Of a stretch of DNA of 64,000 nt, positions 1 through 13,200 are shown piece after piece. The stretch is taken from NCBI RefSeq assembly GCF_019703515.2, contig NC_059347.1:20110001-20174000 (forward strand), written 5' to 3'. The position numbers and the translations under genes are program-made. The notes under the pieces are model-generated. The model ran no database searches. It was not told the DNA's origin and saw only the letters and a list, made by a program, of their open reading frames with translations. The stretch comes from Myxocyprinus asiaticus. Its lineage: Eukaryota > Chordata > Actinopteri > Cypriniformes > Catostomidae. The first letter of the stretch is position 1, and every line of letters begins with the position of its first letter.

Positions 1-19
1 TAACCGATAGTGTTTTAAA

Positions 20-200
20 ATGCAAATTCGAAATGAAAAAAAATAAAATAAAAAAAAAACATTTACTCAAGCAACCATGTCATTCCGTTTCACTTCTACG
101 CCACTCTCGCTTTCGTGTGTCTTTGAATGGACTTGAGCCGCGGTTAAGTCCAAAGTCCAATGCTCTATTAGGTGAGCTACCAAGCAAGCTAGCAATTTAG
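20..200 (-). repeat. tRNA-derived SINE-like fragment
   Basis: Read on the minus strand, 162-179 gives an A-box-like stretch (TAGCTCACCTAATAGAGC) and 129-139 a B-box-like GGCTCAAGTCC, spaced as in a tRNA-derived Pol III promoter. An AT/poly-A-like tail follows towards low coordinates (about 30-60). The cloverleaf looks decayed, so this is a SINE head rather than a functional tRNA gene. It lies in the last partly visible intron of col27a1, in the same orientation as the gene. Confidence 0.45.
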
Positions 201-830
201 GAAAAAGTGTATATGTAGGTGGGTCTGTAATACAAGTGTTAAAATATATCGTTTTTAAAACCATGCATTAAAGTAGAAGTGTTTTGATATAACATGAGTA
301 AAAGTGAAAAAATATGTTTTTATAAAGACATTATTAGCAATTGTACACGTGATTTGTGTGACAATGAATAAAACGCACAGTTGTTGTAGCGCCTTGTGTT
401 CATTTCACCAGTAAACTGCAGTGAAATGTAGAAGGCGGCACGTAAAAGTCAGTTTGCAAAAATATATATAGAGTAACGTTCATTCTAAGAGACCAGGTTG
501 TATAAAAGACGCCGCACCTGCACGAGATGCTGACAAAACTGTGAAATATGGCACAAGTCAAACACGTGTCTAGCGACAGAAGCAAAAATGCATTTGGTGT
601 GAACGCCCCCTTATACTTTGCCCAGAGACAATCAGCACATATCCTGTTTTTGTCAGTTGTACACAAAAATCGACAATCAACTATTGATTGTTCAAGAGCG
701 CATTAGAAAAGCTCATTCACAGTGGCTCGAGTTGTTTGTCACCAAAACCTATTGCATGTCTTTTGAAGACATACAATATGATATATGAGCTGCATGGACT
801 ACTTTTGACACTTGTGGGTGCTTTTTTTAA

Positions 831-2839
831 CCCTCTATGGTACGCAAAATAATATCAATGAGGAAAAAAAAAAAAATTGATGTTTTTCCTGCTTAAAATT
901 GGACACTATAACAAAATTAAAACATTATTTATTGAAAACAAATTTCTTTAACCAAACACTTGAACAAACAGATGTATCTAGTTTTTAATGTATTACACAT
1001 TTCATATTTAATAGAGAGTAACATTTCATATCCAGCTGTTGCTCTCAGGCAACATTTTACCATCATGGAACACAAGTATTACCAAACCATCATATTATCA
1101 AGTTATCATTTCAAAACATTACAATCAGTGTTGTTTCAATGTAAAACATTACAAATCACCATAACCTTATCCTAATATGCACCTTATCCTTACAAGCATG
1201 CACATACAAGCACAAGGACCTGCATGTACACAAGCACATACACAAAATCTCCTTCCTCACTAATGGCACCTCACTGCTTGTGAAAATTGAGGAAGCAATT
1301 CCTCTCAAAAGAAAAAACACAGGTAGGTAGCACATTTTGAGCACTGCACTTTTACAATGCCTGAACAAACTGGGTATTTGCATCTGCCTTTTCTTTCAAC
1401 CCAAACAGGCCAATGACCTGTCTGATCAAAGTGAACCAGCGTTGATGGTCGTGGTTCTACAGGGGTTTTTTGATGCTTTTCAGGCTGTTTTTCCTCACTG
1501 TGCTGTGATGGTCTCCCCCTTCTCTTCAAAGCCTTCCTCTCCATACAGAGACATGCTGCAACTTCAGCTTTCAATTTTGCAACACATCCTTTGGGGTGAT
1601 ATCACGGTCTCTGCTGTCTCTCCGGTAGAGGAGCCAGGCCTCAACAACAGCCAGATCAAACATTTGGAAGACCACTTGTTGATACCACTTTTTGGATCGA
1701 ATCTTTGTTCTGTAGAGGGCGATGAGGGAGTCTAGTAGATCAACCCCTCCCATCACTTTGTTGTACATGGTGACAATGCTCGGGCATTTCACCTGTACTG
1801 TTGTCTTCCTTTTTTTGTCCCATCTCATCACAGTGGTTGTTGGATTCGCTGAGGCAAAGGTGGAGAGGAGAGTGACTGCACGATTATCATGCCACTTCAC
1901 AGCCCTGAGAGTAACCCCATTATAAATGGTCTTTTTCCTCAAAAGCCCCCCTTCCATTCGTTTTCATGTCTCGATCAGTGGGGAGACAGCGTCCAGCCAG
2001 ACGATTGGTTCTGACTGTGCCAAGGCAGCAGATCTTCCTCTTTTCCAACAGCATCTGCAGGTCAAAACTGGAGAACCAGTTGTCGTGGAACAACTTGTGG
2101 GAGATGTTGTCTGGAATGATGCTTAAAAGGGTTAGCACTATGTTGCCACTTGTGCCTATGTCAGGCTGCCCATTGCAGGGAGAGATACACCCAGTGTACA
2201 CCTCAAAGTTGTAGACTATGCCACTGCTATCAGCAAGAACAAAGATTTTATATCACTAGTTTTGGTTTCTTGGGATTGTACCGTTTCATGGGGTTTTTCC
2301 CCTTGAATGGGACCATTTGTTTGTCCACACAAAGATTTATCAATTGGAATTGCTTGGAACTTCTCTAAGAGGGATTTCAGCAGTGGGCGCACCTTGTACA
2401 ATAGGAGACCCAGCCAACCTAGTATGCCTGGTATGGCCTTATGCTATTCCATTACGGTACAATGTTGACTCAAGGCAACACAGTTTTTTGTAATGTCCTA
2501 TAATACATTTGATGATATATAAATGTAAAGTTTTTGAAAATACTTCTTTACTTACCAATGAAGGCGACTCAGATTTTTTGTAGGCGATTATCTGGACGAA
2601 AATTAGTGAAAAATGCACTTTTCATTGGAGAAAATATGGAGCCATGTGACATGTGCTGAAAAAAGAAACAAAATGGACCCCTGTGGGTCATGTGACCACT
2701 TTTGCATTTTCATTGGTTAGTATTTGAGTTCTCCTCCCCTGAGATAGCACTGACCTAAATGGATGTCTCATTTTATATAAAAAAAATAAAAATAAAAAAT
2801 AGGCTATGTTGTCTAGAGGCAACACAGTACCATAGAGGG
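831..2839 (-). mobile_element. piggyBac-type DNA transposon with intact ends
   Basis: The element begins CCCTCTATGGTA at 831 and ends with the inverted copy TACCATAGAGGG at 2839. It is bounded by TTAA at 827-830 and 2840-2843, the diagnostic piggyBac target duplication. Its length is 2009 bp. The interior carries a broken minus-strand transposase similar to the PGBD/DDE_Tnp_1_7 family. Matching terminal 12-mers and intact TTAA sites suggest it can still be recognised at its ends, although its own enzyme is dead. Confidence 0.92.
1311..2401 (-). pseudogene. piggyBac transposase remnant
   Basis: Minus-strand reading frames together cover the middle and C-terminal parts of a piggyBac transposase. 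A segment around 2201-1920 contains HDNWFSS, matching the second catalytic Asp region. A segment around 1957-1571 contains YNKVMGGVDLLD, matching the conserved third-Asp region. A C-terminal Cys-rich stretch near 1380-1310 (RCKYPVCSG, then CSKCATYLC) matches the family's zinc-binding tail. The pieces lie in different frames with stops between them, and the N-terminal portion is not recognisable. It is a decayed copy, transcribed, if at all, only as col27a1 intron. Confidence 0.85.
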
Positions 2840-4181
2840 TTAAGCTTTAAAGCGAGTCACTATCAACTGCCATTAAGACGGAGAGGGATTTTCATTAAAT
2901 CATCGGCCGAGTTTCGAAAGGGTTTGGAACGACTTCAGTACATAATGAGAGAATTGTAATTTTTGGTTTAACATTTCCTTTAAGTTAATTTGTTAATCAA
3001 TTACAAGTGAGAATAACAGTATGAAAGCAAGAAGTAATTATAGGTGAGAATGGGGCTACTGAACTGAAGTTTATTTTCTTTTGAAGAAAGACTGTACAAC
3101 AGAGTCTGATGACTGATGCCGAGAGTCAGAGAAACAAGCTCAGTTCTAGTCTCTGTCAACCTAGCAGGAAATTCCATGGCTGAGTGTTTCCTTGCGCTGG
3201 CAACAACCAGGAGCAGTGAGAAAGAGGAGGACCGCCAGGGATTCGCTGACAATGCTGTTTCTCCTCCAACTACTGTTACATTATATAAGAGGACAAGAGC
3301 TATGACGTCGCACTCTGCTGTATGCATGCTTGTCCCAGGGCCAAAGTCAACACTTCAGATCTTTTTTTGTCCTCAAACGCGATGCAAACAGCAAGTTATG
3401 GCCGAGGAATATGTACTGTACATGTGCTGTCCATCAAAAGGCATTGCAGAATTCGAAGACTGCTTATTGAGAAGTGATGAATGTGCTAACGTAAAGAGCT
3501 CATATATTGGATACAAAGATGGTACTTGTTTCATCAGCAATAATGACATATGAATTTAAGTTGAATTATGAGTCATAATAATGCTATGACTGAGTTCTCT
3601 TTTGTTCCGTTAATTTGTTTCCACTTGCTCAACTATTGTGGAACGCAATTACTGTGGAATAGATGACTGGTATTTAATTTTAGTGAGACTGCTACTTATA
3701 GAATAAACAAAAATACATCACAGCAAGGTAACAACAAAATATCCGAGTTTACATTTTGAATTTTTCGTCCTTGAGAACCTGTTCTCTTATTTACAAAAAG
3801 AGTATGAATTAAATCTAACAGGGATTTAAAGCCATGGGATCTTGCAACTCACTTTCCTTTTGAATTTCTTGGAACAAAGTAAATAACAGAAGTACAAAAA
3901 TAAACTTGCTAGTTGCCACTCATTAAGACTTTTGTCAGTAGCACAGTACTACAATGAGTGATTTACAGCCATACTTCATGTAACTGACAGTTACATAATG
4001 ACATGGTTGTCAAGGCATGGTGTTTTTTTGAATCCCTTTAGGGTTCTGTAAAGCTTTATGCTCAACGCAAATAGAATCAAACACTCTCAAACATCTTTGT
4101 TAAACAGTGTGAAAGGGTTACAAATCATTGGACATAATTCACAGAAAGTTGTCTAGAGAGAATGGTGAGAGAAAACTTTAC

Positions 4182-4226
4182 CGGCCTACCCATCTTGCCC
4201 TTCTTCCCAGGAACACCAGGTAAACC
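4182..4226 (-). CDS. col27a1: col27a1 exon 12: Gly-X-Y, 45 nt (last exon in the window)
   Basis: Encodes [15 protein letters not shown] (residues 609-623) between acceptor CTCCCCTTAG and donor GTAAAGTT. The expected next exon of the triple helix is not found between 1 and 4181, so the gene runs off the left edge. Confidence 0.94.
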
Positions 4227-7200
4227 CTAAGGGGAGACAGCAGAGAGAAGAAGAGAAAGACAGAAGAGACAGGTTATAAGAGACAGAAACAAAACAGCAA
4301 GAGAAAAACATAAGAATTAAACAATCCCAGTGAATGTACTGTAACAGTCTTGTTCTGTTCCATAACCTACAGTAGTGTGCAGTTTGCGCAGGCAGCGTTT
4401 TAAGGAATCACAGGCAAGCTCCTGATGCAAAAGCTGTTCCAAAAGGCAACCATCGTAATTATGCTGCCACCAAACATACTTCATTTTGGCCAGTGTGGTC
4501 CGATTCCTGAACGACTCAATTCTTTCTAATCTACACTGTAAAACACAGCGCTTCCTACTGAACCAATGACTCTTATAAGCTGTTTTTGTAGTTAATCTAA
4601 AATAATTCACTGAACCGCAAGTAATTAATTTTGCCATGTCCGACTCCAAATGAACCAATAATCTTTACTATTACGTGTACGTAAGGCTTGTGAGACTTAA
4701 ATCTGAGTAATTACTGGATGGATGGTTGTTGATATGAAAACAGTTAGATACATTATGAATTTTATTGTAGTTTTATTAGTGATATTTTATTAAAAAAAAA
4801 TAAATCTTAATTAAAAAGTCTGTGTAAACACCATTTGCAAGAATCTGTTCTGTTAAAATATCAAATGATAATTTGGTTAACAGGCTGTCGAGGGCAGTAA
4901 ATCCAATTAGAATTATATTTATTATTTCCAGATATTTCTTCCTCAAATGTAAATTTGTTTAAAAAGCATTAATTTTGCTACATTTATGGCTCTCATCCAC
5001 ACTGGAACAGCACCGAAAACTTATTTTCGAAAAATGCTCTTCATAACTGCATACTTTAGAAAACAATGACATTAAGAAACTGAAAACAGTTTTTAAACTA
5101 AGCCTTCAGAGACACAGTGTAACAGAACTGCAATGCTTGTTTACAGCAATTAAACAATACCTTTTTTTTTTAATTACAAATTCTAATAAAAATCTATGCA
5201 TGACAAAAGCTGACACTCTGAACTGTGTCACAACTACAGTTCAGGAAAAATGGGGGGAAAATGGCATGTTGAATGAAAATGTGCTTAAAAATCAAGATTT
5301 TCTCATAGTTTGCCATTGTTTTGTAAAGTCATGCAAAATTCACCCCAACAATAAATATGCTTAAAAATATGGATTTTGTTTAAATCAGTGGCATCCTAAA
5401 AACATGTTCAAAGAAGAAAAAAAACTGAGTCTCTATGCTTGGGTCTCTGAGGGTTAAAGATTAGTGTGAACATGACCTAAATTAACTGCAAATGGAACCA
5501 CTAAGAAACCGGCATTGTAAAATGGAATTAGAATCCAAACCGGAATTGTTAAACTCTTTAGGATTCCCATCCCTAATTACTGTACATATGGATTATTTTA
5601 CCCAATATTTTGTGTTTGCTATGTATTTTTATGACTATTAGAGTATTGCAAATCAATTGCAAGTCGAGTCTCCCAATGCAAAGCATTATTTGTGTTGCGA
5701 GTGGAATTGCTGCCCATGTAGAGCTTTCCAAATCATTCACTTATGAAGTTAGGATGCTGCCTTAAGGGTCATTCAAACCAGACATGTTTTTGTGTCCATC
5801 TGCTCCGTTTTTCAATTGGTTTTCTATGTAAACATGCACTATACAGACATCTTACACCATTGCGCTGCATCTTGCTGTATTTACAGAGTCTCAAGCAGGA
5901 GCCATGTCAAGTTAGAAAACACACTTCAAGACACCTTCATTTTGTTCTACTGGTTGTGTGTCTAGCTTTTGGTCTGAGCGTCCCTTAGAAGGCAGCTTCC
6001 ATGTACCGTAGGCTGTAGCAGCGAGGCAGCTCATAGGTTTTGCAACAGAGCTTATATGTGGATGCTGAAAGGTCTTCTCTATTCTCATGGGCACAAAAGG
6101 TCTCTCAGAATGCAGTGAACTCCGTCCCTCTGGGCCTGAAAATAGGAGACTTGATCTGGCTAATCCACAGCAGGTCATATTCCAGCTCTTGAGGGCTTAC
6201 AGTATATTGCTATTTCTACACAGAATTGCAGGCTGGAATTTGCCAGCTTGAGGTTCCTGAGCAAATATCATGAGAACTGAGACTAACTACTGTTTTGCAG
6301 GGGGATCTTTGTGGTTTTAGTGGAGTGTGGCCCCTTTCATCAGACTTCCGATTCAAAGCAAGTGCTTTGGATATACAAGCCACCATTATGAAGCAGAATA
6401 ATACATGTATGGCACATGTGCATGGGTGTAGGCTTTCTTCCATTAGTATTTCCTCTAGGGGCAATTAAAACTTGAGACTGTAAGTCTCCATCATGCCAGA
6501 ATGTTTTATTAAAGCCTTAAGGGAAAAAAGCTGGACTCTTTATGCACAAATCTGTACTTTAATAACAGTTATTAAAGTAATAGTTCACCTGAAACGTTTT
6601 TTTTTTTTTTGGTAGTAGTAGTAGTAGTAAGCCGATAGACTTAAATTTAAGCCTGTTCCTCACACAAACTGATCATTTGAATTCAGATGACTTTTATTAT
6701 ACTTCTATTATGCTTTTTTGGTGGGTTTTTGTACTTTGAGCTTGACAGGCCAATAATAATAATAAAATGTCAATAATGACAGAATTTTTATTTTTGGCTG
6801 AACTATTCCATTAATAATATGGACAGCAGCAGCAAATAAACTCACTCTTTCTCCGTCAGGTCCGGGGAGACCAAAGACGCCTGGAATTCCAATGAAGCCC
6901 TAAAGCAGGGGAGTGTAAGGGGACAAGAGACAAACAGAGACATTTTAGAATATATGGTCCTTGTTTCCCTAACTAAACTGCAGGCTGACTTGTAAAGGTC
7001 TTTTGAAGACAGTGGTTGCTCTGTGAAGATCTAGGCCTTGAGGCAAGTGTATATGCCCATGGACTGCATGGTGCTGGCTTCCACGATGTAGTCCAAGGGC
7101 ACATACCCTCACACCAGGGATCAAACTGGCATTCAGCAGGACGGCTAAGGCTGGGGTCACAAGGTTGATACAGATACAACACACAATGAAATCATGCAGG

Positions 7201-10200
7201 GAAAGACAAAAAACATGAGATGATGCACTTTATGACAGTGGTTCTCAACTAGCGATTCATGACCCAAAATGGGTTTGCGGACAGGAGAAAATAAATACAT
7301 AAATAAATCGAGCTGAATACATTATATATATTAGTGCTGAAGTTAAAACGTTAACAAAATTATTTTTACGCAGTTAATGCATAATATGACCCTTTTAATA
7401 ACCTGCAGTTCATGAGAAGGGGAAGACTTCGACACAACCCCCTAGGTTTCCCCGGTTAGTGTTCCCCGTATTGCCGTTAAACATTAAACATAGGGGGTAA
7501 CAGACTTTGACACTAACCTAAGGGGAAACATACGGGGAACAGACTTGACAGCGCCGTTAAAAATTAAACGTAGTGGGAGCAGTCTGTTCCCTTTATGTTT
7601 AATTTTTAACGGCACTCAGGGGAACACTAACCGGGGAAACAGACTTCAACGGCTAACGGAAACCCTGCTGCTGTCTCCAAGGTTCTGTCACAGTGTCTCT
7701 GTTTGATAGTGCACTAGCCAATGCAGAAGTTGGAGACATTACTGGAACCCTGCAGGTAATCTACAATGTCATTTACCCATTTAATACCACCGGTTACAAT
7801 TGTGACCTGGGTCTTAAAGGAGATTTTTGCATGAGTGGTACAAATAGTCACATGACCAGAGCTATTTAATTCCATTGTGCTCCTGGAAAGATTGTTTGTC
7901 AAAACTCCATAAAAAGGAGCAAATAAATCCTGTCATAACACACTTTCATCAACCATATTTTGTACATCATTTGAATTTAGTTGTATTGTGTTCCTTTTCT
8001 GTTGTTCAACTCTGTTGGTGGGGTAGGTTTTGCGTGGTTGACTGAAAAATACATCTGAAGCATATTTTGTCCACTCATGTTTATAAAGATTTAGCAATTA
8101 ACTACAAAAAAAAAACTGATTAATTGCGATTAAATATTTTAATCGTTTTGACAGCCCTAACATGCAAAGTTTTGAAACTTGACTGAAATGTTTCTCACGA
8201 TCTTGAAAATCTTTTGATCTGAAAGCATATGCTTAAATGTTTGACATTAGTTTTGTAGACAAAAATATAATTGTGCCACCATATTAATTTCATTATAAAT
8301 CTAAAATTTTATAAAAAAAAAAAAAGAAGTTTTTGAAATCGATGACTTAGACCAAACAATAAAGAAAAGCGAGTTCCCAACATAGATGGGAACTCCTTCA
8401 ATACTGTTTAAAAAGCATCCCAGGGTGATTCCTCAAGTTGAGAAAATGTCAAGAGTATATTTCTGCAAATTCTAGGCAAAGGGTGACTACTTTGAAAATG
8501 CAAAAAAAAATAGTTTTGATTTATTTTGGATTTTGTTTAGTCACAACATAATTCCCATAGTTTCATTTATGTTATTCCATAGTTTTGATGACTTTACTAT
8601 TATTCTAAAATGCGAAAAATTATAATAAAAGAATGTGTTTCAAAACTTTTGACCGGTAGTGTACCTGTGCAGTTTGTTTTATAAATAATGTTTTATTAAA
8701 TGGGGAAAAAAAAAAAAAAAAAAAAAAAAAAGCTCACCACTTGATGCCCAAATGTAAAATTTGGGGCCTGAAGAAAAACCTAGTTGAGGACCACTGCTTG
8801 TGATGTTCCGTAAAAAAACAAAAAGTACAATCAATATTCAACCATAAAACATTTTTAAAAAAAAATTCATTGGTCGTTTAAAAGTATTTTAAAATGTAAT
8901 TTTGTATTCTATTGCAAAAATTCTTAAAAGGCAAATTTTATATATTTTTTTTTTTATGGCACGAGGGGAGAGAATAAAAATAATACAATAAAACAAGGAA
9001 AAAACGTTGGATGTAAACTGCTGCCACATACTTTACAAGGCCAAAATGGTTTAAACTTTAAGTGGAATTATAATGTAAAACCCAGCTAACAAAACCCTTT
9101 ACAACAGTATACTTCCTGAAGTTCTGAGGTTTTATAATGAAAACGACTACCAATAACAGAAAAACCACTGGAAAACAAGATTCCAACATCAAAACAATGT
9201 AGCAGCCCTTACACAACTTCCTGAACATAAAACCTCATTCACTTTTAAGCAAATACTATTGATCAGTCGGAAGAGCAAAAAAGTCAAACATACTGAATGA
9301 AATACCAAGGATGTACATGACAAAAACACAATATAGACCAATCTCATCTTACACTGAATTTAGTCAAAACATGATTAATTTATAAACAATACACTTAATT
9401 TCAGTTGACAAACCTGGGACACAATCACCACAATACATTTACACAGAATAGAGTGTTTTGTTTTTTTTTTTGTTGTTTGTCTCTTACCCGTACTCCCTTT
9501 GGTCCTATATTTCCTATAGGCCCAGGCAAACCCTACAAAACAAACAATTAAACATTTTTCATACTTGGAGATTGGACCAGTAATTTATAATGCCGCGTCT
9601 ACATTATTTAAATACAAAAACAAAGACTTCTGTGGCCATTTTATGGAGACCGAAATTACTAATATAGGGCATGCTACACTGTTATATAATTAAGCTATAC
9701 AAAGTTGCAGATTTGCTTATGAGAGAAAAAAAGAACACAGATTGTGCAACAAAGCAACCTCTTTCTGATGATAACAGATCTCAAAAAACATGTTCCAAAC
9801 ATATTTTTACTTAAATCAAGGAGGGTGACAAATAAAAGTTGTCATTTGTACCCTGCCTTTAAGAGGATGCTGTGGAGGAATACACAATCAATAAAATGAC
9901 AAGAGTAACAGATTGGAGATGTTGATGAGCAGGTTGCAGGTAGCAAATACATGATCTAGTTCCATGCAGTATGGACTTCTGAAGCTAGAGTATATCAGGC
10001 TTTTGGGAGGAAAACATTTGTAGCTTATAAACTGAACAATTCTGGAGAAATGATTCAACATTACCACCAAAACTGTCACAAAGTTTTAGTAGGCCTATAA
10101 ACAAACTTATAACACTAAAGGCCTTTTTATGTACACTTAAGGTGAATTTTCGTTACAATGTCTTGCAGCGATTAACATTTTGAATCGAAACAAAGGATGA

Positions 10201-13200
10201 CTAATGAGCCATTCTCACCTGGAGCGAAAATTAGCGCTGAATCGCACCAAAGTGTGCCAAAAAATCTGTTTCCATCAAGCAATGAAATATGGCCAAATGC
10301 TATTTGCACCCTGGTGCAAATAATGGTATGTGCTATTTACACCCCAATGCAAATAGTGGCAGATATTATTTGCACCCCAACCTTGGTGCAAATAATGGTA
10401 GATACTAATTGCACCCTTGTGCAAAAACTGTCAGATACTATTTGCACCCATATTTAAATACTAACATACAGTATGGGCATCACTGCAGTGTGTTTATTTA
10501 GAGTCCCACAGACACACTACATTAACCTCTACCACTAAACCCAACCTTAATTTAGAAAAAATAACCTTCATTTTACTACAGTAACCATGGTTTCACGCGG
10601 GAACGAGCGCGATCGATAGACCCCGCCTCTGGATCAAACCCTTCTCCGCACTCCTCGACATGCAACGTGACCAAATCACTGCAATGAAAAACATTTATAT
10701 TCATTTTTATCAATTACTTTTAGTATTAAAGGAAATATTAAGAGTGGAAACAGGAAATTGGATGGGAAAAAGAGCAAGACAAAACGTGGTCGCTAGGACA
10801 ACACAACACAATCTCATACATACACCCCATGCCACTGCAGCGACATCTATTGACTAGTTTGTCATATTTCTGTGGTTCCACCAGAATATTGGGGTGCAAG
10901 TAGCTGCTCTGTGTGGCAGATGCCATTTACACGGGGGTACTTGGCCAAGTAAATGACTGAATTAACTCACTTAACATTGAAGAGTTAAGAAAGGTTGTAA
11001 AGTTCAAGATATCTGAGTGTTGTGTGTGGGTTATGTGAGTGAGACACATCAGACTGATAAAGAAGTAAACTGATAAGTAAAACTGGTGCAAACTGTACGT
11101 CTCTCTAGGCCTCTATCAACAATCACAATGCTCCAGTGTAGATGATGATGAGGTGCTAAAACAAAGAACATCTATGGAAAACTAAACTCTGAAAACTATT
11201 CTGAAACATGCCTAATATAATACAAGACTGTAGTAACTTTTTACCTATATGGGTGAAGCTCGTTATTCAGGATACAAAACTTGTGGGATTTAATAATTGT
11301 TGCTAATCACGCTTACGCTCCGCAGTATAAAAACATTGCTTTTCCAAATCACTCTTCCAAGGATCAAATATCATTCATGCCTCCTGCACCCAAAGAAAAT
11401 TATTAATTCTGTGGTAGCATACAAAGCAAAAAAAAAAAAAAAAAAAAAACCACCCACACACAATATCCATTTTTCCTCTATTTTTATTGCCTCATAATTC
11501 CAAAAACATTGTCCAAAAAACTGTCAAATAAGATGTTCATTTCGGAAAATCAAACTTTTGAGTCTCCAATACAAGTCCTAATACTTTACAACTTGTCTCA
11601 TAATACATATATCTGCGATAACTGCACAAGCCAAAGGCACAACATAAGATTTACTGCACCTGCCTGCCACGATATCCTTTGGCACCTGGGCTTCCATCAG
11701 GTCCTCTTTCTCCCTGTGGAGACAGAGAATGAGAGAATAAACACTAATATAGATAGATAGATAGCCCTGTCTATTAGAAAAACATGTTATTCATCTGACT
11801 GCTTATAAAGAGTTTGTCTTTTTTCATGTTGCCATTTTGTCATTATGATGTTGTGTGGCCTGCCACAATATTGAAAAACGGGCTATGATGACCGCCTTGT
11901 ACACAGCTACTATGATTTGACACCTCTCAACATGAAGTAGAATTTTCCTCACCAACCAAATAGTCTCCAATGTGCTGATAGGTGAGAATGTGTTGCATTT
12001 CATTGTTGAGAGAGAAATGTTGTGTTCAGGCAATTCCAAAAAGTCAAGTTAAGTGTCAAACAGGCCAATACATTCAAAATTCAATTGCTTAAAAAAAAAA
12101 AAAAAAAGTGTTTATTTACCAGTTCTATGGTCTTTGATTTGTTTTGAGTTCATTGTTCAATATTGGGCGTGTCGTTTTTTTTATTATTATTGCATTGTGG
12201 CTCCTTTTAATTCTGTGCTATATCAAAGTAATCTCATAAGCAAAGCAATCTTTCACCTATTTGTGTACTGCATATATAATGCAAAAAAAAAAAAAAAAAA
12301 CATTTTTATCCAAAACATATTTGTCCCCACACCATAGGTCAAACCATTATACTTTCAAATACTTAAAAACAGTGAATGCAGTGTTCAAATAATTTTGGGG
12401 CCACTGTGCATACATTCTTTTGGAAAATGTAACAAGAACTCACTTGATCTCCTGGGTGGCCGGGGGGACCAGGATGGCCTTTCTGTCCCTAAGAAGAGAA
12501 AGAGGCAGATGTAGCAAAATTATATTGTGGCAGTGGGGGCGTGGTCGAGCGTCCCTCCAGAGAGAGAGAAAGTGGTAAGGGCGCTTGCACCTGAGCTAGA
12601 TTATGTGTAACACCTGTCTCTAATTCCAGTGAGCATGGGGAGAGCGGCATATAAGCAGCCACACCACCAGCAGAGAGTGAGAGAGTCTAGCACAAGGAAG
12701 GCCACAGTGCTCCTGAAGCTGCTACATTTAATCTGTTATGTTTGTGAAGATGGTGTGTTAAAGTTACTAGTGCCTGTGAATCTGATGAGTTTGTGTAGTT
12801 GTAAAGCATTGAAGCAGCTGATTAAAAGTCCTACCTGAGCCTGGAAAAACCTGCTTCCATGTGTTCTCCTTCCCTTCTGTTTGTGAGCTGTTACATATAT
12901 AAACTCCCTCATCAATAGTTTGTCAAAGAAGAAGAGATAAATAAAGGACAGATAAAGTGCCTTTATGTAATCATCTCCTAGTGGGGTTTATCACATAAAA
13001 AGGCAGAAAATCTACCATTATTTCTCAAACTCAGTCACGTTAAACTGGTCATGACATGCCTTTTTATTATTTCAATATGTTCCTTGTTTTTCACTTATAA
13101 TACTAGTAAAGTTCTTTGCACAGACACCAGTCATGTATTTGTAAAACATGCTAATTTTCCACCCTCATTTTGACCCTCTGTCAGAAACGCTCTGTTTTGG

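Larger units (their letters stand above)
1..4181 (-). other. col27a1 intron 12 (partial, runs off the window)
   Basis: This is the intron after exon 12; the next exon lies beyond position 1. It holds a tRNA-like SINE fragment near the edge and a complete-ended piggyBac insertion (831-2839). I see no collagen-like Gly-X-Y exon here. The donor is GTAAAGTT. The stretch 2844-4181 holds only unassigned AT-rich sequence. Confidence 0.7.
6900..9487 (-). other. col27a1 intron 10
   Basis: The intron contains a hAT-like MITE with an internal palindrome (7332-8159) and a poly(A) run near 8706-8731. The stretches 6900-7330 and 8160-9487 hold nothing recognisable apart from AT-rich sequence. Confidence 0.6.

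Noticed and set aside
162..179. Functional tRNA gene near the left edge
   Set aside because: Only box-like motifs survive; no complete acceptor stem or anticodon arm can be folded, so it was listed as a SINE-like fragment.
3116..3553. 145-codon plus-strand ORF in intron 12
   Set aside because: No recognisable domain, no similarity I can name, no splice context, antisense to col27a1. It looks like a chance ORF.
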